From Petrosia ficiformis (lineage: Eukaryota; Porifera; Demospongiae; Haplosclerida; Petrosiidae), in assembly GCA_947044365.1 (NCBI GenBank), contig OX345636.1, positions 57,577,746-57,641,745 of the forward strand: a DNA stretch of 64,000 nucleotides, in the 5' to 3' direction. A program made the translations under genes and the position numbers. The notes under the pieces were generated by a model. That model ran no database searches, was not told the origin of the DNA, and saw nothing but the letters and a program-made list of their open reading frames with translations. Shown here in pieces: positions 38,101-42,761 of the stretch (its first letter is position 1; every line of letters starts with the position of its first letter).

Positions 38101-39203
38101 AAGTGTTCTATTTTAATGTATCAAGGTGGAACTCAGGAAAAATATATGAATATTTTTATTATTATGGTATCTGACGAGCTTGTACAATTTAATACTGTCT
38201 CAAAATGTTCTAACTCCAGAAATTTTAAATGTACATGTACATTTACATGAAATCTGTCGCTCACCAATTATCAAAGTGTAAAGTGCATTTTTCTCTGTCT
38301 GTGTAAAACATGACTTGGTGTCAGCACTCAACTCACTAAGATCTGAAAACATACCGAGCAGATTTTCAATATAATCTCTAGATCAGCAGATTCTCTGCCA
38401 TATTGTGTATCTCATCAACATAAATTATTACAGAAAGATCAGAGAGGAAAATGGCTCTATATGATTTTAGAGTCACACCTCATGAAGTGGTGTATAAAAT
38501 ATCACAACTATACGTTGAATAAAAGAGAACAATGTACTTAAAAAACATGTGTTGACTTACCTAATTACAACCTATTAGTATTTAATAGAAAACTAGGAAA
38601 TCACTTGAGTTCAGTGCTACGTTGTCCTGTTTGTCCAGGGGTTGAAAAAAAAGTAAAGTTACCATTAATTATTCATGATTCAACAGTATTTCTTAGCCAT
38701 GAAAAAGTCATGAACAATGAATAATGGTCATCACAAAGCAATACTTTTTAAATAATGATTTGTTAAGCCATATAGAAGTTTCAGTTCACCATAATGTACT
38801 ATTAATTATCTTAACGTCTACTTCAGATCGTCAAACTCCAGCTCGGTGTGACATTGCTAACTTGAAGACATTGATTGTTGCTAAAAGAGATGAACAAAAA
38901 ACAGATCTGAGTAAACTCATACAAAAATCTGTAGGAAAGGTCTCGAAAAAAATGCTTGAAGTAGATTTAATAACGAAAGAAGTTATTGATGAAGATCCGT
39001 CAGCTGAAAGACTTTTGGAGGAGTTCACAGATGGAGTAAAATGGAGCAACAATCAGCTCAAAGTGGAGAAGCACTGCATAAAATTTTTGAAAGTTCTTGA
39101 AATGATGAAAGGTAATCTGAGAAGGGCTTCAGAGACTCTTAGAGATCAATGGATGGAAGCAGCAAAATGTGAATTAAGTATATCATTATCACTCGATTCA
39201 TAA
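2083..39203 (+). CDS. Pseudo-PIPK / ROCO GTPase / caspase-like fusion protein (18 exons, 5' end not defined)
   Basis: A single gene model assembled by eye. Exons: 2083-2127, 4008-4076, 12078-12128, 13299-13336, 14104-14160, 15110-15147, 15214-15331, 15390-15542, 17933-17992, 18050-18220, 19996-20115, 23125-23244, 28471-28546, 30312-32423, 33553-34272, 34324-34401, 37112-37201, 38827-39203. Every junction is GT-AG and phase-matched, and no stop interrupts the roughly 1,500-residue product. Approximate layout: linkers 1-55, PIPK fold 56-372, P-loop GTPase 373-725, COR-like 726-1076, caspase-like 1077-1316, linkers to about 1372, helical C-terminus to the stop. The GTPase exon has no ATG before its P-loop, and the last PIPK exon ends in a good donor without a stop, so two separate genes fit less well than a fusion. 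The inferred role is a cytosolic or membrane-associated signalling protease. The first exon and promoter are not identified. AATAAA at about 39734 is a possible poly(A) signal. Confidence 0.75.
2694..3107. mobile_element. Dispersed TIR element, copy 2 (complete)
   Basis: The element runs from GGGCTGGGGCGAAGG to CTTCATACCCAGCCCC; the ends are imperfect inverted repeats. It sits inside TGTATT-type repeat sequence and is followed by about six ACTTGTATT units (3108-3164). It is nearly identical to 1-330, so it is probably a recent copy. Confidence 0.7.
3184..3702. mobile_element. Foldback element with about 90-bp inverted arms
   Basis: The segment 3187-3272 (AAGCAAAAGAGTAGGAGCGG.. to ..ACCATCTGTTACTATTT) recurs as its reverse complement at about 3606-3697. 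The arms enclose about 330 bp. The interior has modest open frames on both strands with no recognisable domain. I read it as a non-autonomous DNA element. Confidence 0.7.
3780..3965 (-). mobile_element. tRNA-derived SINE
   Basis: Read on the minus strand, the right end shows a box A-like TAGCTAAAGTGCTGG and a box B-like GGTTGCAGGTTTAAGCC, as in tRNA-related Pol III promoters, followed by a non-tRNA body toward 3780. It ends just before linker exon 2. The family is not identified. It could instead be a degenerate tRNA pseudogene. Confidence 0.5.
4008..4076 (+). CDS. Linker exon 2 (phase 1-1)
   Basis: A 69-bp exon after ATTGCAG and before GTACTAAATG encodes an acidic, Lys/Pro-rich stretch (DDIKSNISEQDEP..KKPDETIP). 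It is symmetrical phase 1-1 and resembles the linker at 37112 in composition (D/E, K, P, Q). No fold is predicted; it is likely a disordered spacer. Confidence 0.5.
4676..4731. repeat. (ATTGTAATG)n short tandem repeat
   Basis: About six units of ATTGTAATG. The rest of 4077-5060 is AT-rich intron sequence with no feature I can support. Confidence 0.85.
5063..5800. repeat. 6-bp satellite of CTTGTA / CTTGTG units
   Basis: About 115 units of CTTGTA, CTTGTG, TTTGTG and ATTTGTG are mixed in a higher-order pattern, for example blocks containing CTTGTGCATGTGCTTGTG that recur. Open frames on both strands encode only dipeptide-like repeats (LV, CLYL, TSTS, KYKH) and are artefacts. Similar spaced AAGTACTTG motifs occur at 9270-9330, 10460-10520 and 58470-58540. 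Confidence 0.95.
6050..6200. repeat. 33-bp tandem repeat, about 4.5 units
   Basis: The unit is TACACAATGTACTATGTAA followed by TACATTATATGTAA, repeated with almost no divergence. The flanks 5801-6050 and 6200-7027 show only AT-rich intron-like sequence. Confidence 0.9.
7028..7684. mobile_element. piggyBac-type MITE (TTAA flanks)
   Basis: TTAA at 7028-7031 is followed by CCCTTTACCG and the right end is CGGTAAAGGG followed by TTAA at 7681-7684. TTAA target duplication with CCC.. termini is the piggyBac signature. Inside, two similar roughly 110-bp subunits (about 7240-7350 and 7430-7540; shared GCGAAG.., CATCAATGG, GCTAGA/CTTAGA) show an internal duplication. There is no transposase, so it is non-autonomous. 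Relatives lie at 16951-17521 and as fragments near 19221-19560, 20560-21015, 22600-22920 and 45470-45800. Confidence 0.8.
7850..8603. repeat. Direct duplicate of about 140 bp
   Basis: The segment 7850-7990 (TTTCAGATAAT.., CCTGATA.ATGTT, TACAGACA.GAGGTCAT) is repeated in diverged form at 8459-8603. The sequence between shows no gene. Confidence 0.5.
8940..11790. repeat. Large tandem duplication, about 1.3-1.5 kb per copy
   Basis: Copy A (about 8940-10230) and copy B (about 10260-11790) share long stretches: TTTTGGAAGTA.TGAGCTATGCATGTGCC, GTTTTCAATGCCTGCTTAG, TGTACTTGAGTACAAATACCAATGTAC, GATTTTAACTAACTTCATGATATAATTATTATACACATTACT and the block ending in a SATCTGYGT.G motif near 10170 and 11750. 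Copy B carries the foldback insert at 10605-11309. It lies wholly in intron sequence. Confidence 0.75.
10611..11303. mobile_element. Foldback (giant inverted repeat) element
   Basis: The left arm 10611-10892 and right arm 10983-11303 are reverse complements with a loop of about 90 bp. The outer part of each arm has short direct subrepeats based on ACGTAGAACGTTGGGATTGTC. GTATAC flanks both ends, possibly the target duplication. Small open frames in the arms match nothing I recognise. Its GC content is higher than the surroundings. Confidence 0.85.
12078..12128 (+). CDS. Linker exon 3 (phase 1-1)
   Basis: A 51-bp exon after TTTTTAG and before GTACAG encodes APDFGESFSSTNKISQS. It is symmetrical phase 1-1 and joins in frame to the first PIPK exon at 13299. 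It is a Ser-rich spacer with no domain. Confidence 0.5.
12176..12502. mobile_element. hAT-type MITE disrupted by a copy of its own family
   Basis: The outer copy begins GTGTGGAAATATCCAG and ends AATATTTCCATACC. Inside it sits a second copy at 12200-12363 in inverted orientation, with ends CAGGGGTGTGGAAAC and GTTTCCACACCACTG and a perfect 8-bp target duplication CATGCAGG (12192-12199 and 12364-12371). Other family members are at 36332-36493 and 60791-60953. Confidence 0.85.
12541..13298. other. Intron, nothing recognisable
   Basis: AT-rich intron sequence with no ORF, tandem repeat or TIR that I can support. Near 13200-13270 the phrase GATGAATATGA.AGTACAATGTA occurs twice. Confidence 0.4.
13299..13336 (+). 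CDS. PIPK exon 1 (N-terminal lead)
   Basis: A 38-bp exon from TCACACAG to GTAAGTG, phase 1 to 0, encoding (G)VTLEHPEVVTIEH. It has no clear motif itself, but it bridges the linker exons to the first conserved PIPK exon in the correct phase. Confidence 0.55.
14104..14160 (+). CDS. PIPK exon 2 (N-terminal QLGISH motif)
   Basis: A 57-bp, phase 0-0 exon encoding VPTNDVMGSLQLGISHCHS. The LQLGISH segment matches the conserved IQLGI.H segment at the start of type I/II PIP kinases, ahead of the lipid kinase core. Confidence 0.7.
14578..15063 (-). mobile_element. Family-M MITE (ATCCCTAT..TTGCTTT ends), reverse copy
   Basis: This runs from GAGAAAAAAGTATCCCTATTATTGCTTT to ATGGCCCTGCAGGCCATAAAA. It is the reverse complement of the copies at 34877-35395, 61316-61750 and 63007-63503, sharing the GCGCGACTATGCGTTGTAT, AATTAATGGGCGTGGC and AGTCATCATTTAGAACCTTGAAGG segments. 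Both ends carry an ATCCCTATA.TTGCTTT motif in opposite orientation, forming TIRs of about 18 bp. It lies immediately before the next PIPK exon. Confidence 0.8.
15110..15147 (+). CDS. PIPK exon 3
   Basis: A 38-bp exon, phase 0 to 2, encoding IQSSNTFSLEFP plus a split codon. It corresponds to the variable segment between the QLGI motif and the TPAH..F motif of PIP kinases. Confidence 0.6.
15214..15331 (+). CDS. PIPK exon 4 (TPAH..F, YAP..F, F.I...DY motifs)
   Basis: A 118-bp exon, phase 2 to 0. The peptide carries TPAHKFKSFTF, SYAPVEFSLVRKAF and ITTEDYI, the well conserved N-lobe pattern of PIP kinases (HF..F.FK.YAP..FR.LR..FGI..EDYL). This is the clearest family assignment on this strand. Confidence 0.85.
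15390..15542 (+). CDS. PIPK exon 5 (nucleotide-binding lobe, ATP lysine lost)
   Basis: A 153-bp, phase 0-0 exon. It continues with FELCNQPLRDLSDSSDIS, then YVSPDDEFSIQAIK and LLNLLPEYSK. In active PIP kinases the G.SGS.F...DD.FIIKT pattern supplies the glycine-rich loop and the ATP-binding lysine. Here the loop lacks glycines (SSDISSLHY) and the lysine position reads Gln (FSIQAI). A lysine three residues on (AIK) might partly compensate. Confidence 0.85.
16019..16512. mobile_element. MITE with GGGGTGGGCGGTATTGG end and ACTTCCAG flanks
   Basis: The left end TAGGGGTGGGCGGTATTGG and right end CCGATATACCAC are partial inverted complements. An 8-bp repeat ACTTCCAG flanks both sides, consistent with a hAT-class insertion. 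It shares its left terminus with the element at 928. Confidence 0.6.
16737..17671. mobile_element. 25-bp TIR element carrying a nested piggyBac-type MITE
   Basis: The ends TAGCCCTCAATAAAAAGTTC and GAACTTTTAATTGAGGGG are inverted complements. The outer element is rich in GTAC/TACGTA motifs. Nested inside, TTAA-CCCTTTCCCG at 16947 and GAAAGGG-TTAA ending at 17525 delimit a piggyBac-type MITE (16951-17521) related to 7032-7680. Confidence 0.75.
17933..17992 (+). CDS. PIPK exon 6 (LLPKFYGLY motif)
   Basis: A 60-bp, phase 0-0 exon encoding NLRKYKRTLLPKFYGLYQYQ. It is an almost perfect match to the PIP-kinase signature (N..TLLPKFYGLY). The following intron is only 57 bp. Confidence 0.9.
18050..18220 (+). 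CDS. PIPK exon 7 (NNVL, substrate/activation region, degenerate DLKGS)
   Basis: A 171-bp, phase 0-0 exon. It contains VLVTNNVLSSSLQYHYKF, then HLNGFKRRAS where PIP kinases have YDLKGSTYKRRAS, and KDVDFKKHLPK matching the KDLDF motif. The DLKGST segment is shortened and altered: Asp reads His and Ser/Thr are missing. This further weakens the case for activity, although the basic KRRAS remains. Confidence 0.88.
18413..18757. mobile_element. hAT-type MITE inserted in a family-M MITE
   Basis: The ends CAGGGCTGCTGAGAGG and CCTCTCAGTGGCCCTG are inverted repeats. The flanking 8 bp are GGGACGAC (18405-18412) and AGGACGAC (18758-18765), a target duplication with one change. The host sequence on either side (ATGGGAAAGCAATCGTAGGG / CCCCTATGGGGCATAAA, continuing to about 18910) is a family-M copy. 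A C-tract of about 13 lies near the right end. Confidence 0.8.
18911..19995. other. Intron with repeat remnants
   Basis: The region holds a family-M end at about 19125-19165, piggyBac-type remnants around 19221-19560 (TTAACTCTTTCATG.., CTATCTGCAGGAAAACAGCAAGGC) and a repeat at 19632-19745 that also occurs at 13467-13565 (TTGACTGTTTAGCATAT, GGACATATTTT). No gene is supported. Confidence 0.5.
19996..20115 (+). CDS. PIPK exon 8 (catalytic loop, Asp lost)
   Basis: A 120-bp, phase 0-0 exon. STIQRDCQVLRDFELTGYSLQLG aligns with the L.RDC..L....IMDYSLLLG catalytic motif, and the first part holds IVSPDIQESLL. The catalytic Asp of MDYSL reads Gly (TGYSLQ). Together with the lost ATP lysine this predicts a catalytically dead PIPK. 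Confidence 0.88.
21240..21848 (-). pseudogene. 5'-truncated hAT transposase remnant
   Basis: An open stretch of about 200 codons. Its last 100 residues carry the hAT C-terminal dimerisation signature: FPHLNTLANVCMTIPV, ASVERSFSQMKMIKT, LRNRLG. The catalytic core, zinc finger and start are missing, so it is a 3' fragment. A near-perfect hairpin at 21751-21797 (AGCAAGCCATTTGAAGCATA and its complement) lies inside the upstream part. The MULE-like MITE adjoins it. It sits in an intron of the plus-strand gene. Confidence 0.8.
21856..22256. mobile_element. MULE-like MITE with 9-bp target duplication
   Basis: The ends TAGTCTCATCCCCAGACT and AGTCTGGGGATGAGACTA are perfect inverted repeats. ATATAGCAA occurs directly outside both ends (21847-21855 and 22257-22265). 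A 9-bp duplication is typical of Mutator-like elements. No ORF of interest lies inside. Confidence 0.85.
22266..23124. other. Intron with piggyBac-type remnant
   Basis: Around 22625-22920 the sequence resembles the interior of the TTAA elements (AAAAACATACTTTGTTAGCTGCAGG, ATGCCCATACTTGG). Otherwise nothing is recognisable until the acceptor at 23124. Confidence 0.4.
23125..23244 (+). CDS. PIPK exon 9 (GIIDVL metal-binding motif)
   Basis: A 120-bp, phase 0-0 exon. GYIPGRIEEGGILLCLGIIDVLRKYKLKRSLQ aligns with the PIPK segment GGIPA....GE.LLL.IGIIDIL..Y...KKLE. The IID aspartate, equivalent to DFG, is retained. The usual long insert before this motif is absent. Two acceptors, CAG and AAG, lie 4 nt apart (ACAGTAAG). 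Only the second keeps the frame; the first gives an immediate TAA. Confidence 0.88.
23750..23995 (+). mobile_element. Partial family-M MITE
   Basis: The sequence from AAGGAAGAAAGCTGC through GGCATAAAAACGTCAGCCATGATTACCAAATAATGACACCAC matches the middle part of the 61500-61680 copy. Ends are not preserved. Confidence 0.5.
24927..25041. mobile_element. Small hairpin MITE
   Basis: An inverted repeat from TTATAACACGCC to GGGTGTTATAA with an inner second stem (TTTACAGTCACC / GGTGACTGTAAA) and a GGGCGCTACGCGCCC tip. It is much richer in GC than its surroundings. GCGCTACGCG-type tips also occur at 40560-40580. Confidence 0.7.
25089..27404 (+). pseudogene. hAT transposase pseudogene (TTF-type zinc finger, DUF4371-like, hAT dimerisation)
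   Basis: The pieces collinear with a ZMYM1-like hAT transposase are an N-terminal acidic region (25089-25235), a possible 54-bp intron (to 25289), and a TTF-like zinc-finger start (FPWLEYSVLLDAAFCYPC) interrupted by TGA at about 25560. Next come a continuation to about 25700, a DUF4371-like block (25730-26200; FLAIIDLIANHD, ILADETKDV), further broken pieces, and the dimerisation region at 27180-27404 (IALTIPVSSAKCERTFSTLKRIKTY). Several frameshifts and stops show it is inactive. Confidence 0.85.
28471..28546 (+). CDS. PIPK exon 10 (C-terminal end of the fold)
   Basis: A 76-bp exon, phase 0 to 1. ITEYYSERFQTSMKSTVFKK aligns with the PIPK C-terminal motif P..YA.RF..FM...F.K. It ends at donor CAG-GTAATT with no stop, so the transcript must continue. 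The next in-phase exon is the GTPase at 30312. Confidence 0.85.
28940..29371 (-). mobile_element. Family-M MITE, reverse copy
   Basis: Same family as 14578-15063: GAAAAAAGTATCCC at the left, CCATGGAAATCAATTAATAGAGATGACCCTGTAG at the right, with TTAATTGACTAAGCTGATACAATTTCCTTAACTAC in the middle. More diverged than the other copies. Confidence 0.65.
29772..30146. mobile_element. Dispersed TIR element, copy 3 (diverged)
   Basis: Shares with 2694-3107 the order GAAAAC.., AGCTTTGT.., TCAATGTTG, AAAAGCCTCCAAAACTGG, AAGCAATGTAGCCT, ACATTA..CTGGGCATGGCAGC. Older than the other two copies. It lies just upstream of the GTPase exon. Confidence 0.6.
30312..32423 (+). CDS. ROCO-type P-loop GTPase plus COR-like region (single 2.1-kb exon)
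   Basis: This exon encodes about 704 residues, phase 1 to 1. G1/P-loop GATGVGKTS comes about 24 residues in. An acidic Ser-rich insert follows (30500-30840; SDSESR, ESSDEELSESEE). G3 is DTGGQAAF at about 30936 and G4-like GTHYDKY at about 31210. The second half (WFLFQLEM, ALRYFHSLTVYLYFP, VIFIHPQPLFDKL, YFIPCVL) follows the pattern of a COR dimerisation region. Roc-COR proteins are GTP-regulated dimers in signalling (the LRRK2 and DAPK1 families). There is no in-frame ATG upstream of the P-loop, so the product needs the upstream exons. The G1-G3 distance is enlarged by the insert. The assignment to Roc rather than another NTPase is moderately sure. Confidence 0.82.
32424..33552. other. Intron between GTPase and caspase exons
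   Basis: 1.1 kb with canonical GTATGT and TGTAG ends. AT-rich; no repeat family or ORF that I can support. Confidence 0.6.
33553..34272 (+). CDS. Caspase-like (peptidase C14) domain exon
   Basis: This exon encodes about 240 residues, phase 1 to 1. Features in order: GVAFIIGVHGPAGTKADV (first strand; caspases have a similar A.II....), KYIAFYFAGHGG with the catalytic His at 33843-33845, YTHLFFFDSCLKG with the catalytic Cys at 34011-34013, and the small-subunit-like segment GGVWTGCLCQNLKRPLSITT followed by VKKRLPQWPYHSSCAGELFL. His-to-Cys spacing is about 56 residues. The Cys box reads DSCLKG, closer to metacaspase/paracaspase-type D.C than to the QACRG of classical metazoan caspases. No prodomain linker cleavage site is obvious. 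It is likely active by motif, but this is untested. Confidence 0.85.
34273..34323 (+). other. 51-bp in-frame intron or retained segment
   Basis: Bounded by AAAAG-GTAACAG and TCATGCAG-GG. The length is divisible by three and no stop lies inside, so splicing and retention both keep the frame; retention adds 17 residues. The acceptor context TTTTCTCATGCAG is shared with the next linker exon at 37112, which supports real splicing. Confidence 0.5.
34324..34401 (+). CDS. Linker exon 4 (duplicate pair with 37112)
   Basis: A 78-bp exon, phase 1-1, encoding an acidic stretch (KPSDPSEDQSKTELVEQHDE..). It aligns with the exon at 37112 over the acceptor, KP.D.S.D, QHDE and the GTGAGT donor, indicating an exon duplication. 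Confidence 0.65.
34495..34780 (-). mobile_element. Family-M MITE, partial reverse copy
   Basis: GAGAAAAGTATCCCTATGATTGCTTT.. through AAGCAGCTTTCTTCCTGCTGGTCTG matches other members. The right end is lost. Confidence 0.6.
34877..35400 (+). mobile_element. Family-M MITE, full-length copy
   Basis: From GGCCCATAGGGCCATCCCTATAATTGCTTT to CAAATATAGGGATGTTTTTTTCTCTATATACACTTG. Nearly identical to 63007-63503. The inner TIR is CCATCCCTATAATTGCTTT at the left and its near-complement at the right. Confidence 0.85.
35956..36185. mobile_element. MITE with CAGTGTTCTGCCCA ends and internal 18-20-bp repeats
   Basis: The ends CAGTGTTCTGCCCA and TGGGCAGAACACT are inverted. Inside, TTAACTCATCTGAGAGGTGG occurs in about three to four tandem units (36066-36130). 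The ends are hAT-like. Confidence 0.75.
36332..36493. mobile_element. hAT-type MITE (family of 12200 and 60791)
   Basis: The ends CAGGGGTATGGAAAC and TTCACACCCCTG, with internal GGACATTGTCCAATAAATCTAG, match the two better-preserved copies. The target duplication is no longer clear (AACTACCA / ACTATGCA). Confidence 0.7.
37112..37201 (+). CDS. Linker exon 5 (duplicate pair with 34324)
   Basis: A 90-bp exon, phase 1-1, encoding DKPLDHSKDEDQPHSEVI followed by a His/Thr/Asp-rich stretch (TTQHDEKPMTD). The acceptor and donor contexts match exon 34324-34401. A hydrophilic spacer between the caspase-like domain and the C-terminal domain. Confidence 0.7.
37489..37723. mobile_element. hAT-type MITE with 8-bp target duplication
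   Basis: The ends CAGTGTTTGCTCT and AGAGCGAACACTG are inverted. Flanks are ATTACCTC (37481-37488) and ATTACTTC (37724-37731), one mismatch. Confidence 0.85.
37812..38070. mobile_element. TIR element with ACCCAATTTGAGAAAACCACAC end
   Basis: TGACCCAATTTG.GAAAACCACAC at the left and GTGTGGTTTTCCCAAATTGGGTATGA at the right are inverted complements over about 23 bp. Non-coding interior. Confidence 0.75.
38827..39203 (+). CDS. C-terminal exon: helical, possibly death-fold/CARD-like domain
   Basis: This exon encodes about 125 residues (phase 1 in) and ends in TAA at 39201-39203. The peptide is predicted helical by eye with regular hydrophobic spacing: LKTLIVAKRDE, LSKLIQKSVGKVSKKMLEVD, AERLLEEFTDGV, CIKFLKVLEMMKG, ASETLRDQWMEAA. 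Length and pattern suit a six-helix death-fold module as found beside caspases and NTPases in early-branching animals, but no signature is decisive. It would be the adaptor or recruitment end of the protein. Alternatively it is a lineage-specific helical domain. Confidence 0.7.
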
Positions 39204-40054
39204 TACTTATGTTTTCCTCTTTTTTATATTCTACAGTATGATTGCTATTATAATTCTTTTTATAATAATAATTATTGTATTTTATAATAGTTGTACCTTT
39301 TAGGAGATTTTGAGTGATTTGTTATAATTTATAATTATTTTTGTTAATTATAATAATTTAGCTATAATATTAGTTTGTTGTATTATTATATATAATTATC
39401 TTGAAATCCATTGTTTCTCTTTCCTTGTGTAATCATTATAATGGAACATCCTTCCTTATCAAAAAATCAAATAGCATCAATATTTCCAGTTCATGTGTAG
39501 TTGTCACTAGATATTCTGATCACATACATGTACATGTACCTTCGGTGGGATTCATGCACATATATATATATGATTATCAAAACTATTAAATATTTTTATA
39601 AGGCATACAGCTTACATACATAATTATACACAAAACAAAAACAAACAGAAAATGTATGAGAATACTGGAATACTTTACAAGAATTGATTTCAAAAGTACC
39701 ATTAAAATAATTATAATAATATTAGTTACTTAATAAAACGAGCGCCGTCGGGACGGGACCCTCGCCTACGTGGTTAAGTAGTAACGTGTGATGTATGAAG
39801 TTTAAACTTTAAACGTAAATAATTGTAAGTAATTGTAAATAATTATGTTTATCGAAAGTAGATGTGATAATATTGTATAATGTGTACATCATAATAGATA
39901 TTATGTTGCTATTAAAGTTATATATTAGAGCTGAGGTTCTTGATATCTATGTGTAATACACACAGAAGAATAGAAGTAATGAAAAAAACTAATATATATA
40001 TATATATATATCTTACATCTTATTCTCTGTTTTCCTTCGAAGACGTTCTCAAGT
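39204..40054. other. 3' flank of the fusion gene
   Basis: Very AT-rich, with AATAAA at about 39734 as a possible poly(A) signal. A short GC-rich piece GCCGTCGGGACGGGACCCTCGCC at about 39743-39765 resembles the segment near 40545-40575. No gene is supported. Confidence 0.4.
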
Positions 40055-40141
40055 CTACCTCCAACGTGTGAAAACGTATTGAATCACCTGGATCACGTGT
40101 TTAGTACATGACGCTGCATGGACGTACGTACGTACGTCATA

Positions 40142-40291
40142 CCTGTAGGTGGAGCCGGAGCTAGGTAGCTCTCTACTATCTTGCATCAATGGTGATGTAG
40201 TAGCAACCATAACATCGATTGTTTTGGGTTTGAAGCGTTTCTTGGCTAGCGACAGCCATGCAAGAGGACCACTTGTGTTTCGTGTGTCCAT
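40142..40291 (-). CDS. Possible first exon of an unidentified gene
   Basis: On the minus strand an ATG at 40291 opens a 50-codon stretch (MDTRNTSGPLAWLSLAKKRF.. to ..PSSGSTY) that ends at a good donor, CTACAG-GTATGACG. Composition looks protein-like and GC content is higher than in the surroundings. I found no partner exon downstream on the minus strand, and no domain. It could be a repeat-borne exon or chance. Confidence 0.2.
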
Positions 40292-40483
40292 ATTTTCTCT
40301 CGTTATTGCCCTCGTTTCATCTTAAAGTGGTGAAACAATAACTGTGAGTTATAAAAATTGTCATAACTTTAGAACCAAAAGGTTTAAGAAGAATTCCTAC
40401 GTTATTTTTTTTCCTTGTATAATTTGAAGTCTATCAGTACCCCTTTTGAAATGTCAATGTTTTTATTTTTCAAGAAAAATTGC

Positions 40484-40536
40484 TAACACACACACACACA
40501 GACACACAGACACACAGAAACACAGACACACAGACA
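40484..40536. repeat. (CA)n / CAGACACA short tract
   Basis: ACACACACAGACACACAGACACACAG-type repeat ending in a GC-rich GATTACCGTACCCTTCCGCC sequence. The tract is 3' of a T-rich, low-complexity region. Confidence 0.7.
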
Positions 40537-40812
40537 AAACGATTACCGTACCCTTCCGCCTACGCTACGCGGCGAGGGTAATTAATAATAATTATTGTAA
40601 AAATTGATTACATTCCAGAGTACATGTACATGTACACAACCTGTTGTATGCATTATTATTTTTTTGATCATAAATTTAATTAAATTTTTTTTGACCAGCA
40701 GAAAAATAGCAGTAATAGAAATATCAGACTTTAGTTTTCATCTCTCACACTAAAAATAATAAAAATATGATGATATGCATGTTATACATGTAACTAACAC
40801 AAATAATGTAAT

Positions 40813-40904
<92 letters not shown>

Positions 40905-42611
40905 CATCTGTAATAGTAATAGCCTTGCAATAATTTTAATTATTAATTGGAAACGCCCACCTAAGGTTAATTAGGAGAGCACATGTGCATAAGTATGGTA
41001 GGTAAAGTTTTCAAGGGAGTAGGATCTTTTTTAATCCAGTAAGATTGGGCTGTTATTTAACTTCAAGGTTTTGTAAGTAAGTTATTATTACATGTATTTA
41101 CTGGTGCATTGGTGAACAGGACTCTATAAGCATCTCCAGATACGGATAGAGAGGGGAGGGTTGGGATCCCACCAAAGAGTCTTTAACCCCCATTTCTGGT
41201 TCCCAAGGCCAGACTATCCCTGTCAGGAGTCCAATAACACCAAAGTATCAAAGCATATGTGAATATATTAAAATCAAGATTGTTAAATACTATATATTTA
41301 TAACACTCCTTTATGTTAACTAACTAATTGCTAATTCTTTTACTATAATCAAAAAAGCATATAGACTCTGTAAGCCTGCATGCTAAAATAATAAAACATA
41401 TCATCATTTGATGAGTTAAACAAAAACAGAATAAGCAATAAATTTTCAGGGAAAGCAATTATAATTAAACTTAAAGTCCCAAAGCCAAAGTTCTGAATTT
41501 ATTGCTGGGAACTAGTAGAGTTTGATATGAAATTCAAATATAAGACAAGTTCGGGTTCAGTAAGCTCTCTGGACAGACTGAGGTCTCGTGACACTGACAA
41601 GAAAGGTCACTATCTACCTGTTCTATTGTGGGAACTGGACTACGGTCGGCGAGTTTCCACAAAGATCAATCAGATACAAACTTACACACCCCGTTTATAC
41701 GTAGGGCGGTAGACGGTTCGAAAGGAAAAGAGGGAAGGCTCAAGCTAAGGCTGTGTAGTCAAGCCCTATCCAATTAGATCCACGCCGGTTCTCAGATACC
41801 AGAGCAGAGAGTGTATCATAATAAGACCTTTGGTTACAGTAGCTTAAAAGCGCTCAATGACTAAGGCAAAGGCACTAATAGAACAACCCTCTCATGTCTT
41901 ATAATCAAACCTACAGCCCCAGAGTTCTGAACTTGTATAAAAATATTAGCATATAAACAGGAAATAAAAACATCAGACACATTATGCCTTTAGTTTGTCA
42001 CCTCAGCCACCTACTGAAAATATTTACAAGCACAAATAAACCTGCCCGTGTGACAGCACTGAAGGTTGTCCCACAGCCCTAAAGCTGTTGGAAACAAAGC
42101 CTTAAACTGAAGAAGCCCAATACTCATGCTAGCCTCGGGAGAGAAATATACTTCTCTGTGGGGAAAAGTCAGCTTCTGTGTTGTGAGCAATAGACAGCAC
42201 TCTTTGTTTTTGGTTGGTATCAACCCAAGTGTACTAAGCCGCCTCTGGTGCATCCAACCACACATTGAACTTATTATCAAGCACACTACCAGTCATCATT
42301 CTGAACTGGGCCGGGACAGTCAACGTCCTAACGACAATATCACAGAGGTCAACTAAGGATAATTGTCTTCCTAAATTGGTAATCCCATCTACTACAGTTG
42401 GTGAAGTGCCATAGCGTTGACACTCCCAACGTGACAACATTCTCTTCCTCGGTGTGAGTTAGAGTTTTGGGAAAATTTTGTTCTGATATATCCCCTAATA
42501 CTTGTGACTACCCTATGCCCAAATTGTCTATGGGGTTTGCACCCTCTGACTGCAGGTAGACTATTTAAAAATAAATAGAAAATAGCTATCAATATTTGCT
42601 GAATCATAAAT

Positions 42612-42668
42612 ACATGGGGCCCCCACAGGGGTGGGGGCCCCATGTCTCCACCCCTGTGGGTTTTTTTT
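42612..42668. other. G/C-rich hairpin before a (CA)n tract
   Basis: CATGGGGCCCCCAC pairs perfectly with GTGGGGGCCCCATG. CCCACAGGGGTGG in the middle can also pair with the following CCACCCCTGTGGG, so two mutually exclusive stems are possible. A T-run (GGGTTTTTTTTAT) follows. Confidence 0.8.
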
Positions 42669-42671
42669 ATA

Positions 42672-42761
<90 letters not shown>

